The translations under genes were made by a program, and so were the position numbers. Positions 49,696 to 61,382 of a stretch of DNA of 64,000 nucleotides are shown here, in pieces. The first letter of the stretch is position 1, and each line of letters starts with the position of its first letter. The notes under the pieces were generated by a model. It was not told the origin of the DNA. It was given only the letters and a program-made list of their open reading frames with translations, and ran no database searches. This DNA is from Sepiola atlantica (Eukaryota; Mollusca; Cephalopoda; Sepiida; Sepiolidae), in contig OY744531.1 in assembly GCA_963556195.1 (NCBI GenBank), positions 47,128,200 through 47,192,199 on the forward strand, written 5' to 3'.

Positions 49696-51435
49696 GTGAC
49701 ATTTCTTCTGACTCATACCAAAGTAGTTAAGCCCTCTAACCCATTTTACTTCCTCCCAAAATTCCCATTGCGGACTGACGTCACAGTTGATTACCTGGCC
49801 ATCACCCCATATTGTCTCAGATACATTATAAAAAACCTTGAAATCTTTAAAGCATGTTCGTCTGATTTTATACCAGTAATAATCATTAAGAAATGCTCTG
49901 CTAAACTGACCGCTGTTCTCTTTAAACTCTACAACAAATGCCTTGCAGAATCGTGCTTCCCTGATAGCAAGAAAATCGCCTCTAGTATATCAGTCTTCAA
50001 TAATTTTGGAGATAGAACTGACCCTCAGCATTATTGCGCTATCAGTCTACACCCACTCCTCGTTAAAATCCGTGAAATCGTAATCCATCCGGCGATAGTC
50101 CGTCACCTCATGCATGATAAACTTCTTTCTGACCATCAGTATAGATTTATGAAAGCATGGTCCACTGCGTATATCCTAACAGTCACATGAGAACGCATCT
50201 ACCATACACTGGACTGGAAGATGAAGCTAGAGCGGTAGCGCTTGATATAGACTTTGACAAGGTCTGGCATAACAGGGCTTCTCATAAAAATCAATTTCCA
50301 TAGTATTACTGGACGAATATTTAAGATAATTAGACCCTTCCTACCCCCCTAAAAAAAGATCCAAGTTGTACTCGATAGCCGCTATTCTAAACAACATGAC
50401 ATACACCCAGATGTATCCCAGAGATAGATCCTTGAATCTGTAATGTTACTGATTTTCATAAACGACCAATCTGATGACATTGTGTCTGGGATAGGCATAT
50501 TTGTTGACGACACTACGCTATACACTACGCTATACCTTCGTCATGTGCGTAAAACCGACGCACACATACCCGAGAAAATTACTAGAGCCGTCGAAAGTGA
50601 CGTCCACTCTGTAGGGGAATGTGATTATAAATGGATGCTAACATTTAATGCTGCTAAGACAAAGCTCCTTTTCTTTTAACAAGTACGGAAAACCTCTTTA
50701 ACCGCTAATTGCCATGGCAAATAACACCCTACTTGAGAGTCCAACGTTCAAACACCTTGGCCTACCATTCACAGGTAGCATAACATGGAACAAATAGATA
50801 GAATACATTTCGATGGCTGTTGCAAAGAAGGTGGGCTCCTTCTACCGTGCTAGAAAACGTTTGGCAGCTGACAGTATCCTATATCTATAAAAAGCCACTA
50901 CCCGCACATGCATAGAGTATTGTTGTCACATCTGGGCTGGTGCATCATCCACTAGTCTCTCCATCTTAGACAAAGTCCAAAAAAGGGTCGCTTATCTAAT
51001 AAGTCCCTCACTAGCTACCAAGTTCCAGCTCCTATCCCATCGCCGAAATGTTGCAACCGTGTGCTTATTTTACAAGTACTTCAATAGAATGCGACCTGAT
51101 GAAATTGTTGCTCTGGTGCCTCTTTAACGTAAATTCACCTTACCAACCCGACAATCAGCTAAATTCTATCGAGTCACTGTGGCGGTCTCCATATGCCGGA
51201 GAGTCTTCTACTCCAATAGCTTATTTCCTTGTGCTGACCTATGGAACACCCTCCTTGCTTCCTACTTTCCTGACTATACCGACATGCAGAAATTTAAAAC
51301 TAATGTCGACAAGTATTTCGCTGCATAACTCCCAATTTAGGATTACCCGCAGTACTTTCACCCTAATTCTCAGTAGCCCCTTACGACCCCACAACAAGGT
51401 AGCATGCCTTGTTTGGGGTCAACTTTATTAACAAC
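49696..51435 (+). pseudogene. Jockey-like LINE reverse transcriptase, 5'-truncated and broken
   Basis: The open stretch 49696-50190 reads SSDFIPVIIIKKCSAKLTA, DRTDPQHYCAISLHPLL and LLSDHQYRFMKAWSTA, which match RT blocks (family: SDHQYGFRKARST). The stretch 50443-50679 holds the active site FVDDTTLY (50500-50511; family FADD or YADD) and LTFNAAKTKLLFF. A C-terminal part follows in shifting frames to 51431: CIEYCCHIWAG, SHRRNVATVCLFYKYF and DLWNTLL. The endonuclease domain is missing, as in a 5'-truncated insertion. About half a dozen stops and frameshifts. A live copy would reverse-transcribe its RNA at a nicked target and could also move SINEs. Confidence 0.85.
51385..51420 (+). promoter_or_regulatory. 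3' hairpin of the LINE
   Basis: GACCCCACAACAAGG pairs with CCTTGTTTGGGGTC (one bulge), loop of 7 nt, just before the end of the recognisable LINE. LINE RTs often recognise such 3' stems; here that role is inference. Confidence 0.6.
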
Positions 51436-53082
51436 AAAGAAAACAAAAAACATAAATCTCTCGAAACCAGAATAATTTTCCTTTGGAAGAAATTGTTTTA
51501 AGCTAGAGTCAAACTCCTTTCTAAAAATAAAGCTTAGACTCCCTTGGCGAAAAAGCATTGACACCAAATCTTGTACACCCACATGATCATGAATTAATAT
51601 CTGATTTCGCTCTCCCTTTTTGGCTAGAAGCCTTAGAGACATGACTGGGTTAGGGGCACCTCTTCTAACAGCAATGAGTCCACGAGAAAATGTAATTATT
51701 TAGATAACCTTTTAGATAAATAATCTGTTAATAATTTTATGTATAGGGACAATTACTTTGTACATAATCTATGCCTTACTTGTCCCGTTACTTTATAGGC
51801 TGTCGTAGGCAAACTATTAGTAAATGAAATATCTTTGTACAACATGCTTTTAACCATTTTTTATTTACGCAAGTAAAGTAATACACAGCAATTTTTGTGC
51901 ATATTTACTTGTATAGGAACAATGAATTTGATGATATGTTTAAAGTATGTATAAATGTATCATTTACTTTCTTAATTTTTTGCAGGCAATAAATAAAATA
52001 TGTTTATTTATCACAGCTTTTTAAACCGACTTTTACTTCTAAACACTTGCGTTATGTCCAAACAATACAGTGATTTGTTAGCATCCCCACATGTGTCTAG
52101 AACACAAACTGATTAATGAATAAGTCATGAACATTTCATTAACATCCTATTGATATTTACTAAATTTGAAAAAAAAATCGGGTAATATTCATATTTAAAA
52201 TGAACAACTCTTAATTCAATTAGGAAGAGCCTACTATTTGTACAAACATAACAGTTTGTTAAATATTGAACAAAAAAACTTATTTCATTCTCTTAAAAGA
52301 AAATAATAAAATATTTAAAATATTTTGCCGTGTATTATCCTCTAATAGTTTACATACGTGTTCGTTTAATTGAAAACAAGTTTGCTTTCCTTCGGTGAAA
52401 GTTAGCAAAGCTATTTACATTTATTTTCGTAATCTTCGAAAAAGATTAATTTTTAATCCACTTAAAAAGTTAATGGTTGAAAAACAGATTAGAATACAAG
52501 CAAGTGAAATTACCCATGTTCTGAGATGAACGTGTTCTAATTAGACTAATAGTTATTAAATGAAACCCCCTTTATGTTAATACTTGTGGCTTAGCTCGAA
52601 TATGATAGGACGTCTATTCATCTTTTTCAGTTAGTCAAATGCAAATGCATATGATATTCAAAAGATGCAGGTGAAAAACGACGCGTATTTGATATTCTGG
52701 TTTTGCGTGTGTTGTTTCGTCGGGAATAATACGCGTGTTTCAGAAGAAAGAGAACATGATAGTAATAAAGCTTAAGTTGAATTTATATACATACATATTT
52801 ATAAGCAGATAAAGAATTTGTCGAAGACAAACGTGAAAAATAGATACGGAAATATTTAATTATTATACACAAATAAAATGTACGGGATACGTATTCTATG
52901 CAACTCAATGAATAACGTGGGCACATTAGATTTTTTGACACTTCATCATTAACGGGTTGGCTCCCCGAAACTGCATCCATTCTCCTCCAAAAACAAAGGA
53001 AATAACTATATAAAAATAATAATGCTATACATACTGCTTATTTCTGTATTTGGATGTGTAATCTTCTAGGTAATATATATAT
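51436..53082. other. AT-rich non-coding DNA
   Basis: No gene or family recognised. The 90-codon minus ORF (51370-51642) overlaps the LINE end antisense. Confidence 0.5.
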
Positions 53083-53297
53083 ATTGTTTTGTTTAATGTG
53101 AGATAATATACATAATTATTTCCATTATCAGACAACGCCGCAGCCCACAACCTATGAAAGAAACAAACCGGACGTCCGAGACTCAAGTTTCGCTTACCTT
53201 TGTGCTCATCAGTAGAACACATCCTAAATCAGAATTCAAAACCCGAGTCGCTAGTATGCTGGGCGAGTACTCTGCCACTGAGCTACCTCCCCACATA
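53083..53297 (-). mobile_element. tRNA-derived SINE, copy A
   Basis: On the minus strand it starts GGGGAGGTAGCTCAGTGGC (from about 53293), a near-perfect tRNA 5' half with RNA polymerase III A box. An AGC lies where a tRNA-Ala anticodon would be. A decayed B box (GGGTTTTGAATTC, about 53242) follows. The rest is non-tRNA body with GGTTTGTTTCTTTCATAGG and GGCTGCGGCGTTGT, then an AT-rich tail. The tRNA-Ala-like origin is by eye. It is not an intact tRNA gene: the T-arm and acceptor 3' side do not close. Confidence 0.75.
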
Positions 53298-53489
53298 CAA
53301 TAAAGTGTATTAACTTACACAGATTAAGCAAACCACGGCGAAAACCGACTGTGGAATATACCTACTCTTTTCAACCAGGGGTGTAAGCATGCACCTACTT
53401 AGAACCCAGGCCGATGTCTCATACGTAGGAATGTTTATACTCGCTAGGACAATGTCATCCAACAAGCTAACATAGCAAGCAAATAAATG

Positions 53490-53625
53490 TAATGTTTTTT
53501 GGATGCGAGATAATATATGTAATTATTTCCACCATCTCACAACGCCGCAGCCCACAACCTATGAAAGAAACAAACCGGCGTTCTAGACTCGAGTTTCGCC
53601 CCTATTTGGACTCATCAGTAGAACA
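53490..53625 (-). mobile_element. SINE tail, copy B
   Basis: Same orientation as copy A and about 400 bp away. It carries the non-tRNA body and the flanking AGATAATATATGTAATTATTTCC-like tail (cf. 53093-53125), but the tRNA head is missing. Confidence 0.7.
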
Positions 53626-53627
53626 CA

Positions 53628-53695
53628 TGCGAAACTCAAGTCTAGGACTTCCGGTTTTTCCTATTCATAGGTTGTAGGCTGCGGCGTTGTCTGAT
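53628..53695 (+). mobile_element. SINE tail, copy C (inverted)
   Basis: Reverse complement of copy B (GCGAAACTC, ATAGGTTGTAGGCTGCGGCG, TTGTCTGAT). With B it makes an imperfect inverted repeat of about 60-bp arms and a spacer of about 30 bp. Its 3' end runs into (CT)n-(AT)n. Confidence 0.7.
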
Positions 53696-53706
53696 TGTCG
53701 AAATAC

Positions 53707-53724
53707 TTCTCTCTCTCTCTCTCT

Positions 53725-53764
<40 letters not shown>
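53707..53764. repeat. Compound (CT)n-(AT)n microsatellite
   Basis: CT units followed by AT units, attached to the 3' end of SINE copy C. Confidence 0.97.
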
Positions 53765-53767
<3 letters not shown>

Positions 53768-54228
53768 ATTACAATTTGAAATCAAATTATTGATTAAAAT
53801 AAGAGAAGCGTTAATAGGTACAGTATACACATTTAAACGGGCTTCTTTAAAAATGCCACAATATGCCTCTAAAATATTTAAATAAATTATATTTCAATAA
53901 AAACTTCCACATTCTCATGTTAATGGTCGACCATGTTGTCTTTGTCGCAAATCTAACATAAAAAACGATACAATACATATATTAATGTATAAAATTGGAC
54001 GCAATTCAAAATATTTTATGTCTTTCTCGTGCCATTATTTACAGCTATTTTGGTTCACGGTTATATGGCATCAGTCGGGTTTTGTCGACATATCTATGAA
54101 CTATGCCGACAATCAATGTTCTTATTTGAAGACATGTAAGTCTTTCAAATATAACAAGTTTATTGTTTACAGTGGTTTATTATTTGACGATTTTAACAGC
54201 ATTAATTGCAATATTGCAACTTGAACTA

Positions 54229-54229
<1 letters not shown>
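53765..54229. other. AT-rich non-coding DNA
   Basis: A 79-codon ORF (53985-54224) has no motif. Confidence 0.5.

Positions 54230-54302
<73 letters not shown>
54230..54302. repeat. Compound (AT)n-(GT)n microsatellite
   Basis: AT units followed by about 25 GT units with one GA variant. Confidence 0.97.
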
Positions 54303-54304
<2 letters not shown>

Positions 54305-55689
54305 CAGAGAGTGTGTTACAGAAGATCAGACCAATACCGATACCGTCGGTTTCAAATCTAAACAATTCTTGCAAATTACCGCTAACGAATCAAATTAATT
54401 GTTGTTTTTCTTTCAACGTAAACTCAATCACTAAACTGAGGAATATTGAGCATGCATGTTGTATAATTAAAAAATACAGGAAACATTCTCAGAGAAAGAA
54501 ACATTGATTAAATCAACTTTAGTATACACTTGCAAAATACCTCTTCTTGAATGAGTAAAATTAATTCCTACGGACAGAACAGTTTTTCAGCAATTATATA
54601 TATGATACAAAAGCGTATGCCTTGTATTCTTATTTAAATGTTGATCAAAATTCATTACATTATGGTTTTTTTTATAAAATATCCAAAATTTAAAAGCTTA
54701 AAAAGATATTAAAATTCAGTGAATCTCGCTTTATTGGTGGTTAATTACGATGTGTCTACTGCTAAGCAAATCTTAAATATTTGAATTTTCAAATAGGACC
54801 TGGTGTCCAAATTATCACCTCTAAATACCCTTTAAAACTCTGCAAAGAAACTGAAATTATAAAAATATTTTTAATGGATGTCTGATACATATTGCTAAAC
54901 ATTCACAAAAAACTGATGGTATTTGAATTTTCACAAATAACTGTCCCTACCTTTATTAACCGTTGTATGAAATTAAATTAAACGACATATAGCCTACATT
55001 TGTACTCTTAACGCATAGCAGCATTGTTCACAAAAATTGATAATAATCGGTTAATTAATTTACGAGTAAATCTTTTGCATACAAATATATAAACAATTAA
55101 CGATACTAACTTTATATATGTATATTTGGCAGCCAGTCGTTATGTAACATGTTTGGTTTAAGACCACGGAATTTTCAGATTTTGTTATTTTCTTAATTAT
55201 TTTCCCGGCACAGCGAGCAAGCCATCGGGTCTCAAGTGGTAGTTGGTGTAAAATTGCTCCGATGGTTCTATTTTCGGTCATCTCAAACGCTTTCGATAAT
55301 CGTGATTTTCATCGGTTGTTATTTCATGAGATCGTTGCTGTCGTTTGTATTTTTTGTGTTTTTATTATTTTCTCTGAAGTTTTGAAGGAGGAAAAGGAAA
55401 AAGAAAAAAGTGGCTTCATTGAGTATTGTTGGTTTATGTATTTATGCATATATAATTTTATTAATTTTATGTAGTTATATTGTTTTTTTCTAAAGCAACA
55501 TACCTACATACAAATAACAGAGTACGCAAGCCAGTAGAATTATAGGCCAAATGCTTAAAATCAACGAAACCCAAAATGCAATAACAACTATTTTAGTTTA
55601 TCTTTTTCTTATACTAAGTCTGTAAACTATATAGAGAAGTCGTAAAATTACCGTTACATAAATCGCTGATAATATTTATACTATCATAC
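54303..55689. other. AT-rich non-coding DNA
   Basis: No gene recognised. Confidence 0.5.
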
Positions 55690-56103
55690 GTCTGTTAGAG
55701 CTGAACAATCCTGAAAAAATCAGAAAAAACGAATTCACGCATTCGACGTGAAGGCTTTGAGGAAGATTCTAAATATAATGTGGCACGGTTATAAAACTAA
55801 TGTCTACATAAATAAATAAGCTGGAATTTAACGAAACTCCGCGAGCCAGCAATTATTACCATCGAACGCCCCAAACCACGATGGTTCGGCCATGTATTAC
55901 GACATCAAACTCTAGCGAACATCATACTACAATGTTAGGGACATGGTTCTCGGAGACAAATACCCAAGAGAAAGCAGTTGGTGGATAACGTGCTAGAATG
56001 GGCAGGGTTATCAATACAAGAAATGGTGCGAATTGCTAATGATCGTGTGAAGTGGAGGAAAATCATACCAATATTTGACAGATTCCTCGACGATATCCCT
56101 TGA
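55690..56103 (+). pseudogene. LINE C-terminal fragment (second type)
   Basis: FDVKALRKILNIMWHGYKTN lies near 55740-55800. After a frameshift, PRWFGHVLRH follows (about 55870-55910), then KQLVDNVLEWAGLSIQEMVR and DRVKWRKIIP, ending at a TGA (56101-56103). This is the usual end of many animal LINE proteins (RFGHVxRM, WxDNxxEWTGL, DRxKWR) and differs from the 49.7-51.4 kb family. Only the last part survives. Confidence 0.8.
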
Positions 56104-56784
56104 CGTTATATGATATCCATCAATCGATGAATACTAAGTTATTGTGTGATTCTTTGACAATATATAAAGAGCTGTTATTCTAATTCAGCATATCAGTATT
56201 ACGGATATTTCGTTTTATGACATATTAATTCACTTTCCCAGTCAGAATGGCATTCTGTCTCCCAATCCGTCCATCTGTCTGTCTGTCTGTCTGTTTGTCT
56301 CCGTCTCTCTCCGTGCCTCCCTTTAATTGCTTTCTTTTTTACCACTCTATAATTTCCCCACTTTTTTCCAATCGAAAGTCTTCCTATCGCAACAAGCTCT
56401 TATATTTTTATTTTTTATTGATCAGCCGATTAACTGATCGATTGATTTGATTGGTTCATTTTCTATGATCGATTCAGTAAGACATTGAGATACAAGGAGC
56501 TAGAGAGAGAACGTTAGAAGCTGTGAAATACTTCTACCGTCTCTGTGCGTCTAAGTTGGCCAGAAACAATCAAAGACTGCTGGAGGCAAATCGATACCGT
56601 CCGACTCCTACACAAGAAAACTTCTTTTTTTTAAATAATTGATTGATCTCGGAAGATTATTCCATTTTGATTGATTTGATTATCAGTTACCTCTTAATCG
56701 ATTCTTAACGTGTGGGGCGACTTTGTTCATGTTCAGGTTTGGTGGATGTACAGTCTGTTGCGCCAAATCAAGTTCCATCGTTTA
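56104..56784. other. Non-coding DNA
   Basis: A small (TCTG)n patch lies at about 56271-56298. No gene seen. Confidence 0.5.
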
Positions 56785-57080
56785 TTAAGAAGAAGGGGAA
56801 GCAGAAAAAGAAGAATAAGAAGGCGCAAGAGAAGAATATTACGAAGGGTACACTCATAATAAGCACAGATAGAATAAGTAGAAAAAAGAAGAAAGAGTAG
56901 AAGAAACAGAAGAAAGAGAAAGAAAAAGTTAGAGACAAAGAAGTAGAAGAAAACGAAGAAAATTAAAGAAAAAGGAAGAAAATGACAAGGGGTAGAGAGA
57001 GATAAAAAGATGAAAAAGTAGTAGCAGGGGAATTATATGAAGAAAGAGATACAAAGGGGGAAAATAAGAAAAGGGAACTT
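56785..57080. repeat. Polypurine tract
   Basis: About 300 bp very rich in A and G on the plus strand (AAG, AGA, GAA units). The Lys-rich ORF at 56712-56900 is a product of the tract. Confidence 0.85.
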
Positions 57081-57845
57081 CTTAATTGAATGAAATCTCC
57101 TGAGCCAAAAAACGTTATTCGGAATAAATTGTCTAGAGATCTTAATTCAGCTACTGGCTCATATGAAATTTATTTAGGCGTGTCTGACTGACCCACCGTT
57201 TTCTCGGGCAGACAGTCAAAAAAGAAAACAGCAAATACTGAACTTTCCCTACTCAGGTGGACTTACCATCACTTCATTAAAAAAAAGAATACGGTCAAGG
57301 ATACATACTCTAGTGTATAACTACATCTGGTGGATTTAACCTACACGTGAATATATATATGTATGATGAATTCACGTATTGTTGTGGTAATCATTACAAG
57401 GTAATTATTATAAGGTAAACATGAAATACATATTAATGAACACCAAATTCCCCTTCACATATGGAGGCAAACAAAAATAATCAAAATACATTAAAGCAAA
57501 ACACACAATTCAGAACTCAACTCTAACATGACTGTATAAAAATTTACAGACTGAACACGATCTCATTGTGAATACGAAGGAAATACTTGTACTTCATGGT
57601 TATAAGAACATAATATAAACCTGTATGTTACATACTATATATCGAATATATAAAATAAAGCCAGTACCTTTTCTCGATATTCATTTTCCATCAGCAAAAT
57701 CTATCGATTATTCTGGTTCGCCAGTTTTTTTCCGTTTGTTTGCTGGCGATCGTTGAAGCAGGCTATTACCAAGAATAACGTGTTATTCGAGTTAATTTTC
57801 TCCATAAAATAATTAATCTATGTCGGAGTTATTTTGTACTAGCAA
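57081..57845. other. AT-rich non-coding DNA
   Basis: Nothing recognised. Confidence 0.5.
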
Positions 57846-58220
57846 GATCCGTGGTCTGGCGTTGCCCGGAAAAATATAAAATTATAATTTAATTTAAACA
57901 ACATGAATATTAGAGCATTAATTCTGAACAACATTTAGAAAAGAATGCATTTCACAGTAACTTTTTTTATGTAACTATAATAGGATGTATCTATGTTTTG
58001 GCGTTGACAAGGGAAAATACAAAATTAATTAATTTAGATGATTAAAATAGGATTTGTTAACCATGCACTTTTGTTCTTGTTGTGTTAATTTAAAAGAGAT
58101 TGAAAACATGTGCAATCGCAAATTTTAACCGAAAACAGAAAGCAATTCAATTTAAATTACAAATCCTCACCAGGGAAAATACAAGAAAACAAAATTTTAT
58201 CTTTTAACTACGATATTGTG
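57846..58220. repeat. Repeat with TGGCGTTGCCCGG start
   Basis: GTCTGGCGTTGCCCGGAAAAATA at about 57854 is followed at about 57996 by TTTTGGCGTTGACAAGGGAA and at about 58170 by CACCAGGGAAAATACAA: three decayed copies of one module. Related to the motif at 31328. Confidence 0.55.
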
Positions 58221-58649
58221 TAAAATCTTATTCTACAGAATTTGAACCGAACCAAACGGACTTTTGCCGGACTAAACCTAAAACTTAGGTTTGGGTTAGG
58301 GTAAAAAACGGTTCCGTTTAAATTTTGTAGAAGTACCTTTATTTGCATCTATATTCTATAAATATACAATTAATAGTAAATAAAACGTAATGTAACGTCT
58401 AATGCTTAAATCACGTACAGGCGAGAAACACACACCCTACAACATTCAAAATATACTGAATGTCTACATTTTTATTTTCAGTCTTCCCTTAGTTTATTTT
58501 TAATTTCTATAAATATTCTATATTTGCTTGTCTCCGAACGAGAAATGAGTTAGACACAAGGTCAATGTTTTATAAGTGTTTTGCTGGCGGCAAAGCAACT
58601 ATCATCTTATTATGAAATTGACAGAGCGCTATTTGATACAAAAGAGGAT
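58221..58649. other. AT-rich non-coding DNA
   Basis: Contains GAACCGAACCAAACGG and a mirrored GGTTTGGGTTAGGG stretch near 58245-58320; no gene. Confidence 0.45.
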
Positions 58650-59070
58650 TAGAATGTTTATGAATAAATTATAGAACTTATTAACTATTTTAAGAAATAT
58701 TACTGAATTAAAATTTATAATTGTTCGCACAATTTTTTAGGATGTACTAGCTTTGAACGAAAAATTCAAAATGGCGTATTAGTGTGTTCCCCTATGTATG
58801 AGTTTTGCTCTCTATTTATTTGTTTTTTGTTTGTTTTTACCCAAAAATGAACTACTGTATAGTGTAGGTTTTTTCAAGGCACTTGAATCCAATAACCTTT
58901 TACTCTTTGTAAATTTTTTCTGATGATTTTGTAGCGTAGCAGAGACGATATTTACAGAAAAATGTTGTTTGGCACAAGACAAATGAAAGGGACCGTAACA
59001 AATATATCTCACAGAAATGTTATGTTTTTTTGGAAATGTGAAAAAATAAAGATAATAAAATAAAACCCGT
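58650..59070. repeat. Dispersed repeat R1, copy 3
   Basis: Full-length partner of 27830-28250. It carries GTGTAGGTTTTTTCAAGGCA and the GCAGAGACGATATTTACA core. A minus ORF (58812-59012) shares VNIVSATLQNHQKKFT with copy 1 (15211-15405). Confidence 0.9.
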
Positions 59071-59252
59071 AAATGTGTGCGTTTTTGTCCGGGTTTTAGC
59101 GGATGTATACTAGGCCGAGTGTGATGTTTTGTGTCCCCAGCTATGCTTGTCTCTCACACGATGAATATAACTTTACAGTTTACTCAGATGTTCTAAGTAG
59201 TTAAAACTCACCTAAAGATATCGTACATAAAACTATTTAAAAACGTAATACC

Positions 59253-59309
59253 AGGATTAGTGGACGATATCTGTAGAAGGCATTTCTACAGATATCGTCC
59301 ACTAATCCT
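59253..59309. repeat. Perfect 26-bp inverted repeat
   Basis: Arms 59253-59278 and 59284-59309 are exact reverse complements with a 5-bp loop (GGCAT). No relation to the nearby repeats seen. Confidence 0.95.
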
Positions 59310-61261
59310 AAAATAGCAACTACCAACGTTATTATAGTAACTGTATGTGGAGTAAATATCAGTTCTAATACGGTAATGGCTCGGTAGAAGTACCATGTAC
59401 TGACATCTTGACTTTTCGATTTACTCAGAAAAGGAAATAACACAAAAAATACTATTTAATATTTGTAGGTGGGTGATCACTTTCCTAGATCAATTTAACG
59501 TCCTACCCAGTTAGCGGTAAATTGGCATGTATAACCAAATGCTTTCTCAGGACAGGAAAATTGGGGTGGGGCATGTTTTGTTTACACGTCCAAATTATTT
59601 TTTTCTGTTTTAAATAGAAAGGGGAAGATTTAATTTTTTTAATGTTCGATGTTTGAAACTTTCTGTGTGTTTAGCGGACAAATTATGAAGTTGGCGACCA
59701 CTTCACCAAAAAAATCGACCATGATGGAAAATACCCATGTTTAGCTAAGTAAAAGTGACGATGATAGACTTCACCGAACAACCTACACAATACAAACCAA
59801 ACTGTGTTTTTTCTTTCATTTTTGCTCGAACCTAACCCTTACTTTACCGTAAACAATGTTTGAGTTTACAAAGTTGGTTTACTTCTGTTCGTATTGTGTA
59901 TTGCCATCGAAACTTAATTCAGCTGTCTTCAGAAAGTCGGAACTGCTAACGTAACGACTGCAAATTTCTGGATACATATTCCCAAAAAGCACCAAAAAAG
60001 TTTGCGGTCAGTAAAACTGTATCCTAAAACATTAAATGTGATTTCCGCACTTCATTTTATTGTAGGTGATTTTGGATGTTTTTAATTTTTTTTGCTGCAG
60101 ATACTTTATTTACTTTTAAATCATTTTTTCTCATCCACTCGGGCAACACTAGGACATTGGTCCAGCTAGCTTCAAATAAAATCAAAGTCGTTTCGATAAA
60201 AATAATTACTTAAACTACGACATTCACATCTTCCATAAATACCCATATATCCGATTAAGTATGTTTTAAGCTAAATGCATTTTAGAGCTCATATCTGGTT
60301 TCAAACGGTCTGCTTTATGCGGCTTATAATTATGTGTTTGATGAATTTGAAAGATTATTTGAGAAAGATAAGACGATCGAGAGTGTATTCTATCCAGATG
60401 TTTACGTGTCGGATACAAGGATTTAAAGCTATTACTTTAAATCTGCAATTATCTTTTTGACTCATCACACGTATATAATCGTACATATTTTACGATGGAT
60501 TTCAGTTGGGTTTTATCTTATACTTTTAATTATAACACAGAGCGTAAGCGATACATTTTCCAGTTATGAAAATTCATTTTAGTTATGCATTACTAATACC
60601 ACCCCTAGAGTTACCGTTAGTCATACACCACACGTTTATACGTAACCATTAACTCGCCTAAATATGGAAATCTTCGTAACAAAATATGTAAAATATTAGT
60701 GGGTCCGTGTGCAAGTATAAATATTAACTAAATATATCAGCTCAGATAAAGTTGACGTCATTTTGTAAACAGAATACATTTCAGATTCTCTCTGGAAATT
60801 AGCTCGTGTTCGTGAGAAAGAAAGTGTTTTATTATTAGGTGAATATGACGTCAGATATATGATAGAGTTAGTGTCGAATACCAATTTCTGTAAGTCTTGA
60901 AAAAAAGCTTGCATAATACTGGACATATTTTTAAGATAGTCTGACACAACGTAACAATATTAAGAAATTAGTATTCCTCACATGGTATAAAAATAATAAA
61001 TCTACAAAGATCCTATGTTGAATTACTTAATTGAGTAATTAATGTGAGGAGCATGTCAGATAGCTTCATATTATAGCAATGAACTTGTTTATTGTCCAGC
61101 AAAATAAGGGCACATACGCACGACGTTAACGACACCAACACGTACATGAATGATTTTAAATTGATTTAAGTGTAATTAGTTTATTAATCTCTTGAAGTAA
61201 ACGACTGCATAAGGCTCAACTTAGTGAATACCTCTTATCTATGTTTATATCTATCTATTTA
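59310..61261. other. Non-coding DNA
   Basis: ORFs of 61-83 codons lack motifs. No repeats recognised. Confidence 0.45.
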
Positions 61262-61303
61262 TCTCTATAACTCTCTATCTCTCTCCCGCTCTCTCTCTCT
61301 CTG

Positions 61304-61379
<76 letters not shown>
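61262..61379. repeat. Compound (CT)n-(AT)n microsatellite
   Basis: CT-rich section (to about 61302) followed by AT to 61379; the mariner-type remnant begins at its end. Confidence 0.97.

Positions 61380-61382
<3 letters not shown>

Noticed and set aside
53245..53297. A functional tRNA-Ala gene
   Set aside because: The A box is good but the T-arm is mutated and the acceptor stem does not close; a non-tRNA body follows, so it is a SINE head.
56712..56900. Lys-rich ORF resembling a nuclear or ribosomal protein tail
   Set aside because: It falls on the polypurine tract, which encodes Lys, Glu and Arg by composition alone.
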